Shown: positions 51,277 through 59,894 of the stretch, in pieces | Layout: each line of letters opens with the position of its first letter | Position numbering within the stretch: the stretch's first letter is position 1 | NCBI RefSeq assembly: GCF_900167345.1 | Contig: NZ_FUXB01000004.1 | Span: 1 to 64,000 of the forward strand | Direction of reading: 5' to 3' | Length of the DNA stretch: 64,000 nucleotides | Origin: Vibrio cincinnatiensis DSM 19608 | GTDB taxonomy: Bacteria > Pseudomonadota > Gammaproteobacteria > Enterobacterales > Vibrionaceae | The notes under the pieces: generated by a model | What the model was told of the DNA's origin: nothing | What the model saw: only the letters and a program-made list of their open reading frames with translations | The model's database searches: none | Position numbers and translations under genes: made by a program

Positions 51277-52045
51277 TAATAGCTAACCTCTCTAAAAACA
51301 GCAGTAACTGCTTATAGGCAAAGACACCTCGGCACCCTTCCGCAAAATGGGAAACCGGTAAGCGCTTTAAGCTGGCATCTCTAAATTTAGTATCAATGGG
51401 TATAGCCGAAGCCCATACTTGATCAGGGTAGTCTTTTTTCAATTGATTCAACGTTTGCAGCGAAGCCCGAGTCCGTTTATCGTACATAGTCGGTACTATC
51501 GTCACTTTAAACTCACGACTACGAGATTTTTGCATAATAGCCAAAGTGCGGACCATTCGCTCCAACCCTTTCATTGCAAGAAACTCCGTTTGTACCGGTA
51601 TTAGGATTCGGTCACTGGCAGCCAAAGCATTGACCATCATAACACCGAGAATAGGAGGACAATCAATCAACACATAATCATAGCGTGAACGTAAACTCAG
51701 CAATGAACGTTTAAGGATAAGCCCCATCCCACTGCGATTACCCATCACCCGATCCAAAGTCGCTAATGACATATGGGCAGGGATAAGATCGATACCTTCA
51801 ATATCCGTATGCAAGATAAGCGGCTCAACACTCTGCTCAGTAAACTCTCGTAATTGAAAAAGATCAAATAAGCTGGTGGGTACCGCGTCGGAATCATAAC
51901 CTAGATACGTTGTTAACGAGGCATGAGGATCGGTATCCACCAACAATACACGCTTGCCTTGTTTGCTTAATAAGCCTGCAAGAGTGATAGTCGTCGTCGT
52001 TTTACCGACTCCCCCTTTCTGGTTCGCAACGCTCCACACAATCAT
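51269..52045 (-). CDS. parC: ParA-like ATPase ParC of chemotaxis arrays
   Basis: MinD/ParA ATPase that localises chemotaxis arrays to the cell pole in vibrios. Deviant Walker [12 protein letters not shown] is at the N-terminus, with VDTDPHASLTTYLG and LIDCPPILGVM. 258 residues. The name ParC here is the chemotaxis protein, not topoisomerase IV. It lies between cheB and parP, which with operon order distinguishes it from plasmid or chromosome ParA. Confidence 0.92.
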   Translation of the reverse strand: MIVWSVANQKGGVGKTTTTITLAGLLSKQGKRVLLVDTDPHASLTTYLGYDSDAVPTSLFDLFQLREFTEQSVEPLILHTDIEGIDLIPAHMSLATLDRVMGNRSGMGLILKRSLLSLRSRYDYVLIDCPPILGVMMVNALAASDRILIPVQTEFLAMKGLERMVRTLAIMQKSRSREFKVTIVPTMYDKRTRASLQTLNQLKKDYPDQVWASAIPIDTKFRDASLKRLPVSHFAEGCRGVFAYKQLLLFLERLAINE

Positions 52046-52054
52046 GATGCTTCC

Positions 52055-53170
52055 TTAATTCAGACCGACTTCAACTAACATCCGCTCAGCTATACGTTCA
52101 AGAGGGAGATCTTCAGAGGAAATCCCCGCTTTCGCAACCGCTTGTGGCATACCATAAACAACACAGCTTTCTTCATCCTGCGCCCAAATCGTTGAACCCG
52201 CAGCTTTTAGCATACGAGCCCCTTCTCGCCCATCGGCTCCCATCCCAGTCAACACCATAGATAAAACTTTATCACCAAAAATTTTTGAGGCAGAACCGAA
52301 AGTGACATCAACACAAGGTTTATAGTTCATTCGCTCGCCACCATCAATAATCCGAAGGCGTGCCGCCGTTGGTCGGCCATCAATCATCATCTGTTTCCCC
52401 CCCGGTGCGAGATAAGCCACTCCGGGACGTAAAATATCACCATCTTCCGCTTCTTTTACTTCAATCTTACATAATGAATTAAGGCGGCTAGCAAACGCTG
52501 CCGTAAAAGTCGCGGGCATATGCTGAATAAGCACAATAGGATGAGGATAATTTGCAGGCAATTTAGTCAGAATTTTTTGTAAAGCTACGGGGCCCCCCGT
52601 GGATGTGCCGATAGCAGTGAGCTGATATTTCTTTCCTGATGCTTTAAAACGAGCCGTTGGAGCAACCGAGCGACTAACCGCCGAGGTATTCGTGGTAGAA
52701 GCTGAAACCTGACGAGTTGAACTGCTTGGTGCTACTGGCGATTTTGTCAGTAAGCTCCTGCGCATAAAGGTTCGCTTACCTGCGATATCTAAGACTTTTT
52801 GCTGTAGCAGCAACACGGCTTCATCCCGGTTACGGGCAATGTCTTCAAACTTTTTCGGAAGAAAATCGAGAGCTCCAGCATCTAAAGCATCCAATGTTGC
52901 TTTCGCTCCATCGTGCGTGAGCGAGGAGAACATCAAAATAGGAGTGGGATTATTCGCCATAATCTCACGTACCGCTGTTATGCCATCCATAATTGGCATC
53001 TCGATGTCCATAGTAATGACATCTGGCTTTAAGCGCAGAGCTTTATCTACGGCCTCTCGGCCATTAGTCGCCACATCAATGACTTCTAAACGCGATTCGG
53101 CGTTGATGATCTCACTCACTCGACGTCGGAAAAAGCTCGAATCATCAACAACTAATACTTTAATCGCCAT
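52055..53170 (-). CDS. cheB: Chemotaxis response regulator methylesterase CheB
   Basis: Demethylates receptor glutamyl methyl esters for adaptation. The N-terminal receiver has its phospho-acceptor at D55 ([13 protein letters not shown]). A Ser/Thr-rich linker (about 143-178) is followed by the esterase domain with S190 in GTSTGGP, the His in IQHMPATF and a late Asp in [11 protein letters not shown]. 371 residues. 33 bases after cheA. Confidence 0.97.
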   Translation of the reverse strand: MAIKVLVVDDSSFFRRRVSEIINAESRLEVIDVATNGREAVDKALRLKPDVITMDIEMPIMDGITAVREIMANNPTPILMFSSLTHDGAKATLDALDAGALDFLPKKFEDIARNRDEAVLLLQQKVLDIAGKRTFMRRSLLTKSPVAPSSSTRQVSASTTNTSAVSRSVAPTARFKASGKKYQLTAIGTSTGGPVALQKILTKLPANYPHPIVLIQHMPATFTAAFASRLNSLCKIEVKEAEDGDILRPGVAYLAPGGKQMMIDGRPTAARLRIIDGGERMNYKPCVDVTFGSASKIFGDKVLSMVLTGMGADGREGARMLKAAGSTIWAQDEESCVVYGMPQAVAKAGISSEDLPLERIAERMLVEVGLN

Positions 53171-53203
53171 AGTTATCCTTATTATTAAGTAGCGAAATCA
53201 CTA

Positions 53204-55486
53204 CTAAAAACGCGATGCTGCCGCGTATTTTTTCAGTAAATCTGAGATATCCAGAATGAGAGCAATATGCCCATCACTGGTAATGGTCGCTCCCGCCATA
53301 CCAGGCGTTCCTTGAAGTAATTTATCGAGCGGTTTAATCACGACCTCTTCCTGACCAATTAAGGTATCGACCACAAAACCAACACGCTGATTACCTATCT
53401 GAACAATAACGACGTGACCATGCCCTTTACGAGCTTCTACCTTACCTGCTTGTGGAGCTAACCAGTTTTGCAGATAAAACAGAGGAATGGACTTATCACG
53501 AACAATAATCGTTAATTGCCCATCAACAACGTTGGTCCGACTTAAATCAAGATGGAATATTTCATTCACACTCGCCAATGGTAAAGCAAAAGGATGTCCA
53601 GCAACCCCTACCATTAAGGTCGGTAAAATCGCAAGCGTTAGCGGAACCTTAATCGTAATTTTTGTTCCTTTCCCTAACTCTGAATCAATGTCAATCGAAC
53701 CATTTAGCGTATTAATGGCTGTTTTCACAACATCCATTCCGACCCCACGGCCAGAAATGTCGGAAATTTTCTCTTTGCTGGAGAAACCTGGCATAAAGAT
53801 AAGGTTAAAACACTCTTTGTTGCTCAAACGTGATGCGGCATCTTCATCCATGATACCTCGTTTAACCGCAATAGCTCTGAGTTTATCAGGATCCATACCA
53901 CCACCATCATCAACGATAGCCAGTTCAATATGATCCCCTTCTTGTGAGGCAGATAAAATGACTTTACCCGTGCGAGGTTTACCTGAGGCCACACGATCAT
54001 CCGGCATCTCTATACCGTGATCGACAGAGTTACGAACTAAGTGAATGAGAGGATCAGCTAACGCTTCAACCAAGTTTTTATCTAAATCAGTTTCTTCACC
54101 TCGCAACTCCAGCACGATATCTTTCTTAAGCGTTCGAGCCAAATCACGAACCACGCGAGGGAAACGGCCAAACACTTTTTTAATCGGCTGCATACGCGTT
54201 TTCATCACCGCACCCTGTAAATCAGCCGTGACGACATCAAGGTTCGATACCGCTTTAGACATTTCTTCATCGTTGCTGTTTAAGCCCAAACTCAACAAAC
54301 GGTTACGGACCAACACCAATTCACCCACCATGTTCATAATGGTATCGAGAGTTGAAGTATCAACACGAACGGTGGCTTCTGCTTGTGGTTTTTTCGCAGC
54401 GCTTACCGCTGTCGTTGCTTCACGTTTTTCAACCGCTGCCACAGCAGGAACGGATTTTTCAGGCGTAGGCGCAGCAGAAGGAGCCGGTTTTCCAGCAGCC
54501 GGCTGAACGGCTGGTTTAGCCTCAGCCGGTTTACTTGACCCCGCTGAAGCTGAGTTCGTTACACTTGCTGGTTTTGTCGCTAACTCTAGTTCATCAACCG
54601 AAGGGCCTTTACCACTGCCATGTAATTCATCAAGTAAACGTTCAAACTCTTCATCTGTCATCAGATCACTGTCTGAACTAAAACTAGAGCCAGCTTTTGG
54701 GCTGGCAGGAGCTTTATCCGCTGGCGTTGATGACGCGGCAGTGTCATGCACAGAAGGTCCTTTCCCTTTACCATGCAACTCATCAAGCAGCTTTTCAAAC
54801 TCATCATCCGTAATGTCGCCATTCGCATCATTATTGACTGGGGTAGAAACAGGTGCGGCAGGCTCAGGAGCCACTTTGGTTTCCGCTCCCGGTGCTCGGC
54901 CTTTGCCATGCAATTCATCCAGCAGTTTTTCAAACTCATCATCACTAATATCATCGATTGAACTGCTGGATATTGTGTTACTACTCTCGACCGGAACCGG
55001 ATCATCTGCAGGGACTTTTGCAACCGGAGTGCTGACAACCTCTTCAACCTCAACAACGGGGTCATATTGTTCATTAGCAGAAGGGGCATCTTCAGACTCA
55101 GGCTTGCACAGCTCGTGCAGCTCTTCAATTAATTGAGGGTCTGCAGGTTGCAAAGGTTCACGATCTTGTACTGCACGAAACTGTTCGTTAACCGTATCCA
55201 ATGCACGAAGCATGGTATCCATCAAACTGGGTGTAACACTTCGTTGCCCATTACGTAGATAGTCAAACACGTTTTCAGCGCCGTGACAGGTTTCAACTAA
55301 CTCTGTCAACGCTAAGAAACCGGCTCCACCTTTTACCGTATGAAAACCGCGGAAAATAGCATTAAGAAGGTCTCGATCTTGTGGGTTATTCTCTAACTCC
55401 ACCAACTGCTCTGATAGCAGCTCTAAAATCTCACCGGCTTCAACCAAAAAGTCCTGAAGAATATCTTCGTCTAAATCGTAGCTCAT
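53204..55486 (-). CDS. cheA: Chemotaxis histidine kinase CheA
   Basis: Array kinase that phosphorylates CheY and CheB. The Hpt domain has its phospho-acceptor at H49 (FRGFHTVKGGAGF). Residues about 130-375 form a long acidic/Ala-Pro-rich linker with three copies of a DEFEKLLDELHG motif (181-196, 226-241, 277-292). Dimerisation, ATPase (LVRNSVDHGIE, DDGGGMDPDKL, GRGVGMDVVKT) and CheW-like domains follow. 760 residues. No folded CheY-binding P2 domain is apparent. In vibrios this linker region serves polar localisation through ParP/ParC. Confidence 0.96.
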   Translation of the reverse strand: MSYDLDEDILQDFLVEAGEILELLSEQLVELENNPQDRDLLNAIFRGFHTVKGGAGFLALTELVETCHGAENVFDYLRNGQRSVTPSLMDTMLRALDTVNEQFRAVQDREPLQPADPQLIEELHELCKPESEDAPSANEQYDPVVEVEEVVSTPVAKVPADDPVPVESSNTISSSSIDDISDDEFEKLLDELHGKGRAPGAETKVAPEPAAPVSTPVNNDANGDITDDEFEKLLDELHGKGKGPSVHDTAASSTPADKAPASPKAGSSFSSDSDLMTDEEFERLLDELHGSGKGPSVDELELATKPASVTNSASAGSSKPAEAKPAVQPAAGKPAPSAAPTPEKSVPAVAAVEKREATTAVSAAKKPQAEATVRVDTSTLDTIMNMVGELVLVRNRLLSLGLNSNDEEMSKAVSNLDVVTADLQGAVMKTRMQPIKKVFGRFPRVVRDLARTLKKDIVLELRGEETDLDKNLVEALADPLIHLVRNSVDHGIEMPDDRVASGKPRTGKVILSASQEGDHIELAIVDDGGGMDPDKLRAIAVKRGIMDEDAASRLSNKECFNLIFMPGFSSKEKISDISGRGVGMDVVKTAINTLNGSIDIDSELGKGTKITIKVPLTLAILPTLMVGVAGHPFALPLASVNEIFHLDLSRTNVVDGQLTIIVRDKSIPLFYLQNWLAPQAGKVEARKGHGHVVIVQIGNQRVGFVVDTLIGQEEVVIKPLDKLLQGTPGMAGATITSDGHIALILDISDLLKKYAAASRF
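54611..54946 (-). repeat. Three in-frame acidic repeats in the CheA linker
   Basis: Copies at 54899-54946, 54764-54811 and 54611-54658 encode S/T-D-D/E-E-F-E-K/R-LLDELHG-K/S-G. Peptide identity between copies is high, while DNA shows many synonymous changes, so the peptide has been maintained rather than freshly duplicated. Spacing is 45 and 51 residues. The intervening sequence is Ala/Pro/Ser-rich. Confidence 0.85.
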
Positions 55487-55495
55487 ACGTTACCC

Positions 55496-56215
55496 CTAAA
55501 ATCCAAGACTCGATAATAAATCATCGACTTCGTCTTGAGATGAAACAGCATCAATGCGTTCATGAGGATTCATTATCGGCCCCTCAGGTTCACAAGTCGC
55601 TTTTTCAACTTTCTCTGATTGTTGTTGTAATTGATTCTTGCCAAATACCGTCAAAATATCCACTAAACGACCTTCAACTTCACTCACTAATGTGATCACA
55701 CGTCGAATGATCTGTCCGGTTAAATCTTGAAAGTCTTGTGCCATTAAGATTTCGGTGAGTTGTCCTCGTAATTCACTGCTATCACCTTCAACTTGAGAAA
55801 GAAGATCGTCGATACGGTGGCACAATGCTTTAAACTCACTTAATTCAATTCTACCTTGCATCAATTGATTCCACTGAGGTCGAACCGATAACAGACTTTC
55901 ATGCAAGCGATCAGCCATTGGCATACAACGCTCTACAGCATCCATCGTCTTGTTAGCTGCAACTTCAGTTTTATCAATGACATAATGTAATCGGTCACGA
56001 GCATCAGGAATCTCATCATTGGCAATTTGACTCATTCGTTCATCAATATGAAAGTCCCGCATGGAATCATGTAGATCCCGAGTCAATGCGCCGATTTCCT
56101 GTAATACAGGATTACCCTCAGATTCGTAAACCTGTTTAACCAGTTGATCAGCGCTCTCTTGCTGTCCGTTTTCTAGTAGTTGAACGAGTTCTTTTGCTTG
56201 CTCTAATGAAATCAT
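55496..56215 (-). CDS. cheZ: CheY-P phosphatase CheZ
   Basis: Dephosphorylates CheY-P. Long four-helix hairpin with the catalytic Gln in MAQDFQDLTGQIIRR; the C-terminal CheY-tether peptide DDLLSSLGF is intact. 239 residues. Nine bases upstream of cheA. The 125-base gap to cheY is the largest inside the che block. Confidence 0.96.
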   Translation of the reverse strand: MISLEQAKELVQLLENGQQESADQLVKQVYESEGNPVLQEIGALTRDLHDSMRDFHIDERMSQIANDEIPDARDRLHYVIDKTEVAANKTMDAVERCMPMADRLHESLLSVRPQWNQLMQGRIELSEFKALCHRIDDLLSQVEGDSSELRGQLTEILMAQDFQDLTGQIIRRVITLVSEVEGRLVDILTVFGKNQLQQQSEKVEKATCEPEGPIMNPHERIDAVSSQDEVDDLLSSLGF

Positions 56216-56340
56216 CCTGTTTTAGCCTTGCTCGCGTAATGAATTCGATACCTTTACCGCTAACAAATTTCTGCATATACAGTTTATTCGTTTGGCATTC
56301 ACAATTTTTGCCTTCATAGCTATCACTACATTAATGGAAG

Positions 56341-56733
56341 TTATAGACGCTCAAAGATCTTCTCTAGCTTCTCTTTTAATGTGGCAGCCGTAAACGGTTT
56401 AACGATGTAACCATTGACTCCGGCCTGTGCCGCTTCAATAATTTGTTCACGTTTCGCTTCAGCGGTAATCATCAACACTGGCAAGTGTTTCAGTTCTTCA
56501 TCAGCACGAATATTTCTCAGTAAGTCGATACCTTGCATACCCGGCATATTCCAGTCTGTGACGACGAAATCAAAACCACCTTTTTTAAGCATAGGCAACG
56601 CCGTCAACCCATCATCTGCTTCTTGCGTGTTATTGAAACCCAAATCACGAAGTAGGTTTTTAACAATACGGCGCATTGTTGAAAAATCATCAACAATAAG
56701 GATCTTCATGTTTTTATTCAAAATTGCCTCCAC
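56341..56733 (-). CDS. cheY: Chemotaxis response regulator CheY
   Basis: Single receiver domain that switches flagellar rotation. Acidic pocket [12 protein letters not shown], phospho-acceptor D60 in [12 protein letters not shown], conserved Thr in MITAEA and VKPF Lys. From the GTG at 56733 the protein is 130 residues ([16 protein letters not shown]), which matches Vibrio CheY. A TTG eight codons into the frame has the better spaced GGAGG, and the ATG at 56709 is also possible. It lies 21 bases after fliA. Confidence 0.96.
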   Translation of the reverse strand: MEAILNKNMKILIVDDFSTMRRIVKNLLRDLGFNNTQEADDGLTALPMLKKGGFDFVVTDWNMPGMQGIDLLRNIRADEELKHLPVLMITAEAKREQIIEAAQAGVNGYIVKPFTAATLKEKLEKIFERL

Positions 56734-56754
56734 TGAGTTCAAAGTCAGTGATAT

Positions 56755-57489
56755 TTAGTCGTTTTGTGTCCAGGAACTTAACTTGGTTCGTAGACGTTGC
56801 ATGGATTGACTTAGTATTTGGCTCACGCGGGACTCACTCACGCCAATTACTTCACCAATTTCTTTCAAGTTTAGCTCTTCATCATAATAGAGCGAAAGTA
56901 CTAAAGCTTCACGTTCAGGAAGTGATTTTATTGACTCAACCAATGCTTTACGAAAAGCCTCGTCAGCCACTCCCTGAAAAGGAGAATTATCTTCACCATC
57001 ATCTAATGGTGAGAGGGCATCATCTGATACGCCGAGATCCTCAATCCCGACAATTCGAGAGCAGTTGATATCGGTCAATACCGTGTGATAATGATCAAGA
57101 GACATCCCCATGTGCCGAGCAACTTCGGAATCCGTTGGATCCCGACCTAACTCACCTTCGAGTATGGCAATGGCTTGGCTAATCTCCCGATTATGTTTAT
57201 GTACGGAGCGTGGCACCCAATCCCCACGCCGAATATCATCTAACATCGCACCACGGATGCGAATACCAGCATAGGTTTCAAAACTTGCGCCTTTACTTCC
57301 GTCATAGTTCTTTTGAGCCTCAAGCAGGCCTATCATGCCAGCCTGGATTAAGTCTTCAATCAACACGTTTGGAGGTAAACGACCAATTAAATGATGAGCG
57401 ATACGCTTAACCAATACTGCATATTTGTCCAGAAACAGCTTCTGACTCGTCATATGTCCGTATTGATCATAAGTAAGCGCTTTATTCAC
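56755..57489 (-). CDS. fliA: Flagellar sigma factor FliA (sigma-28)
   Basis: Directs late flagellar, motor and chemotaxis transcription. Region 2 (DLIQAGMIGLLEAQKNYD), region 3 and region 4 helix-turn-helix (EIGEVIGVSESRVSQI) are present. The start is the GTG at 57489, giving MNKALTYDQYG (244 residues), which overlaps flhG by eight bases. Likely direct target in this window: the Aer-like gene promoter at 28766-28793. Confidence 0.97.
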   Translation of the reverse strand: MNKALTYDQYGHMTSQKLFLDKYAVLVKRIAHHLIGRLPPNVLIEDLIQAGMIGLLEAQKNYDGSKGASFETYAGIRIRGAMLDDIRRGDWVPRSVHKHNREISQAIAILEGELGRDPTDSEVARHMGMSLDHYHTVLTDINCSRIVGIEDLGVSDDALSPLDDGEDNSPFQGVADEAFRKALVESIKSLPEREALVLSLYYDEELNLKEIGEVIGVSESRVSQILSQSMQRLRTKLSSWTQND

Positions 57490-58369
57490 CAAAGGGTTCC
57501 CCTACTATTTCTGTTCGGTTTAACAACCGTTCCACAAAAAACTCTAAATGGCCACTTGGCGTTCGAGGAATGGGCCAAGTTAAGGCTTTATTCGCTAAGG
57601 AGCTAATAGCCAATGAGGCCGGTGAGCGTGGAAAAGCATCGACAACAATTTTTTGTCTTTTTACGGCCTGACGTACATTATCATCTAAAGGTATACACGC
57701 GACGAGTTCCAAGCTCACATTTAAGAAGCGTTCTGTTACTAATGTCAATTTAGCAAACAGTTCTCTTCCTTCACGATAGCTTCTCACCATGTTAGCGACA
57801 ATTTTAAATCGCTGAACTTGGTGTTCTCTGCTTAAAAGTTTGATCAACGCATATGCATCAGTGATAGACGTTGGTTCATCACATACTACCACAACCACAT
57901 CCTGCGCCGCACGAGAGAAACTCACCACCATATCTGATATTCCTGCAGCCGTATCCACAAGCAGGATATCCATTTCATCTTCTAAAGAACCAAATGCACG
58001 GATTAAACCAATATGCTGAGCATGAGAAAGCTCCGTCATCGATTGGGTCCCCGAAGTCGCGGGAATGATTTTTATACCATGAGGTCCTTCAACGATGGCA
58101 TCTTTTAGTTCGCACTCACCGGCTAAAACATGACCTAGGTTTTTTTTAGGGCGAATGCCTAACATTACATCAATATTTGCTAGACCTAAATCGGCGTCCA
58201 GTACCATGACTTTCTTTCCTTGGCGAGCCATACAGATAGCCATACCAAGTGTCACGTTTGACTTACCCACCCCACCTTTACCACCAGTAACAGCGATTAC
58301 TTTGGTGACCGAAGGTTGAGTTAAACGGCGTAAGCCACTTGCTTGATCATATATCATATTATCCGTCAT
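57482..58369 (-). CDS. flhG: Flagellar number regulator FlhG (MinD-like ATPase)
   Basis: MinD-type ATPase that restricts flagellar number by acting on FlhF and the master regulator FlrA. The N-terminal FlhF-activating element is DQASGLRRL; deviant Walker A TGGKGGVGKSN and DADLGLANIDVMLG follow, then VDTAAGI. 295 residues from the ATG at 58369; the frame extends upstream into flhF without homology. Ends overlapping fliA. Confidence 0.95.
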   Translation of the reverse strand: MTDNMIYDQASGLRRLTQPSVTKVIAVTGGKGGVGKSNVTLGMAICMARQGKKVMVLDADLGLANIDVMLGIRPKKNLGHVLAGECELKDAIVEGPHGIKIIPATSGTQSMTELSHAQHIGLIRAFGSLEDEMDILLVDTAAGISDMVVSFSRAAQDVVVVVCDEPTSITDAYALIKLLSREHQVQRFKIVANMVRSYREGRELFAKLTLVTERFLNVSLELVACIPLDDNVRQAVKRQKIVVDAFPRSPASLAISSLANKALTWPIPRTPSGHLEFFVERLLNRTEIVGEPFGE

Positions 58370-58382
58370 ATCTGTCCGCCGC

Positions 58383-59864
58383 CTAGAATCTCTCTGAATC
58401 ACTATTCCAGTAATGAGGTTCATTTTCTGTCGACTGCTCAAGTAACTCATTCGCTTTTGCTACCATGTATTTAGGCTGAGCAATCACTATGTCTTCGGGA
58501 ACACGCTGTCCATTAGCGATATACGCAACCGGTAACGCGTTTTGAACGACAACACTGACAAATTCACCTAAGCTCAAACATTCATCGAGCTTAGTCATAA
58601 TGTACCCTGAAAGAGGAATTCTTCTAAAGTGCTCGATGGTTTCCTGTAGTACTTTTCGTTGTGCGGTAGCTGGCAACACTAAATAGCTGTGAATGACATC
58701 TCCACTTTCTTGCATCAAAGTATCTAACTGCTCAGAAAGGCGTACATCCCGTTGCCCCATTCCAGCGGTATCAACGAGAATTAGCCGTCGATTACGTAAC
58801 TGAGAGATTACATCGGCTAACTCTTTGGAATCTTTAGCAACTCTTACAGGGCAACCCATAATTCGCCCATAAATAGACAGTTGCTCATGCGCTCCAATCC
58901 GATATGTATCGGTAGTAATCAAAGCGACATTATCTGAGCCATACTCCATCGCTGCACGCGCTGCCAGTTTGGCCACGGTGGTTGTTTTGCCCACGCCAGT
59001 TGGGCCAAGTAGTGCAACAACGCCCCCTCGTTTTAAAATGTCTTTTTTAACGACCGGGATTTGATCTGACACTAAGCCTAATAAGGCTTTCCAAGCCTTG
59101 GGAGGCGGTGTGTCCTCGGGGATATAACAAGCCAGTTGGTCAGCAAGATCCAGCGATAATCCCATCCGCTCTAATCGTTTAATTAACATGGCTCGTAGAG
59201 GCTCGCGCCGCTCAACTTCTTGCCACATCAATCCAGAGACTTGATGCTCTAACAATCGGCGAATCGAGTTCATCTCTTCACGCATACTTTCGAGTTCATT
59301 TGGCGTTAAGATGATATCTTCACTCGTTTTTTGTTCATAGCGTGTGGGATCCAAACGTGTACGCTGTCGTGGTAGCGTACTCTCTTCGCCCATAAGCTTA
59401 GCCAAGGAAGATTCATTGGCTTTTTGACGAGAAGAACCCGAGTTATTTCTTCGGTTCAGCAATGCGGTCAGTGAATCTTCGTTTTCTTGACGAGATTCTG
59501 CTCCTGACATTTGATTGTTGCTGTATTGCTTGAGCATACTCGCAAAACGCTGAGTCATGGAACGACCATTCGCATCACTGCTCTGCTGTAAACTGACGCG
59601 GTCTTCTTCGAGTTCTCTCTTGGACTGCCGAGCCGATGCCGCAGCCAATGAAGCGATCCGGTTGTCGTTCTGAGATGCCTGCACTCGGTATTGCTTCGTA
59701 GCCGGAGGGGTATTTGATGCGGGCTCACCATCAATAGCGGCCACTATCTCAACCCCACCTGCGACTTTTTTATTTGACATGATCACAGCATCTGCACCTA
59801 ATTCTTCTTTTACTTGCAGTAAGGCCATTCTCATATCTTTGGCAAAAAATCGTTTTATTTTCAA
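58383..59864 (-). CDS. flhF: Flagellar polar-placement GTPase FlhF
   Basis: SRP-type GTPase that fixes the flagellum at the cell pole. An N-terminal basic segment (MKIKRFFAKDMRMALLQVK) and a long variable polar B domain (to about 180) precede NG-domain motifs LLGPTGVGKTTTVAKLAARA (G1, about 283-302), DTYRIGAHEQL, VDTAGMGQRD and MTKLDE. 493 residues. 30 bases after flhA and 13 before flhG. Confidence 0.96.
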   Translation of the reverse strand: MKIKRFFAKDMRMALLQVKEELGADAVIMSNKKVAGGVEIVAAIDGEPASNTPPATKQYRVQASQNDNRIASLAAASARQSKRELEEDRVSLQQSSDANGRSMTQRFASMLKQYSNNQMSGAESRQENEDSLTALLNRRNNSGSSRQKANESSLAKLMGEESTLPRQRTRLDPTRYEQKTSEDIILTPNELESMREEMNSIRRLLEHQVSGLMWQEVERREPLRAMLIKRLERMGLSLDLADQLACYIPEDTPPPKAWKALLGLVSDQIPVVKKDILKRGGVVALLGPTGVGKTTTVAKLAARAAMEYGSDNVALITTDTYRIGAHEQLSIYGRIMGCPVRVAKDSKELADVISQLRNRRLILVDTAGMGQRDVRLSEQLDTLMQESGDVIHSYLVLPATAQRKVLQETIEHFRRIPLSGYIMTKLDECLSLGEFVSVVVQNALPVAYIANGQRVPEDIVIAQPKYMVAKANELLEQSTENEPHYWNSDSERF

Positions 59865-59894
59865 AGCAGATATCCGTACTTTACGTTAAGGTGG

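Noticed and set aside
54045..55136. Long plus-strand frames opposite cheA (153 and 131 codons)
   Set aside because: They are mirror images of the low-complexity Ala/Pro/Ser/acidic linker; composition alone explains them.
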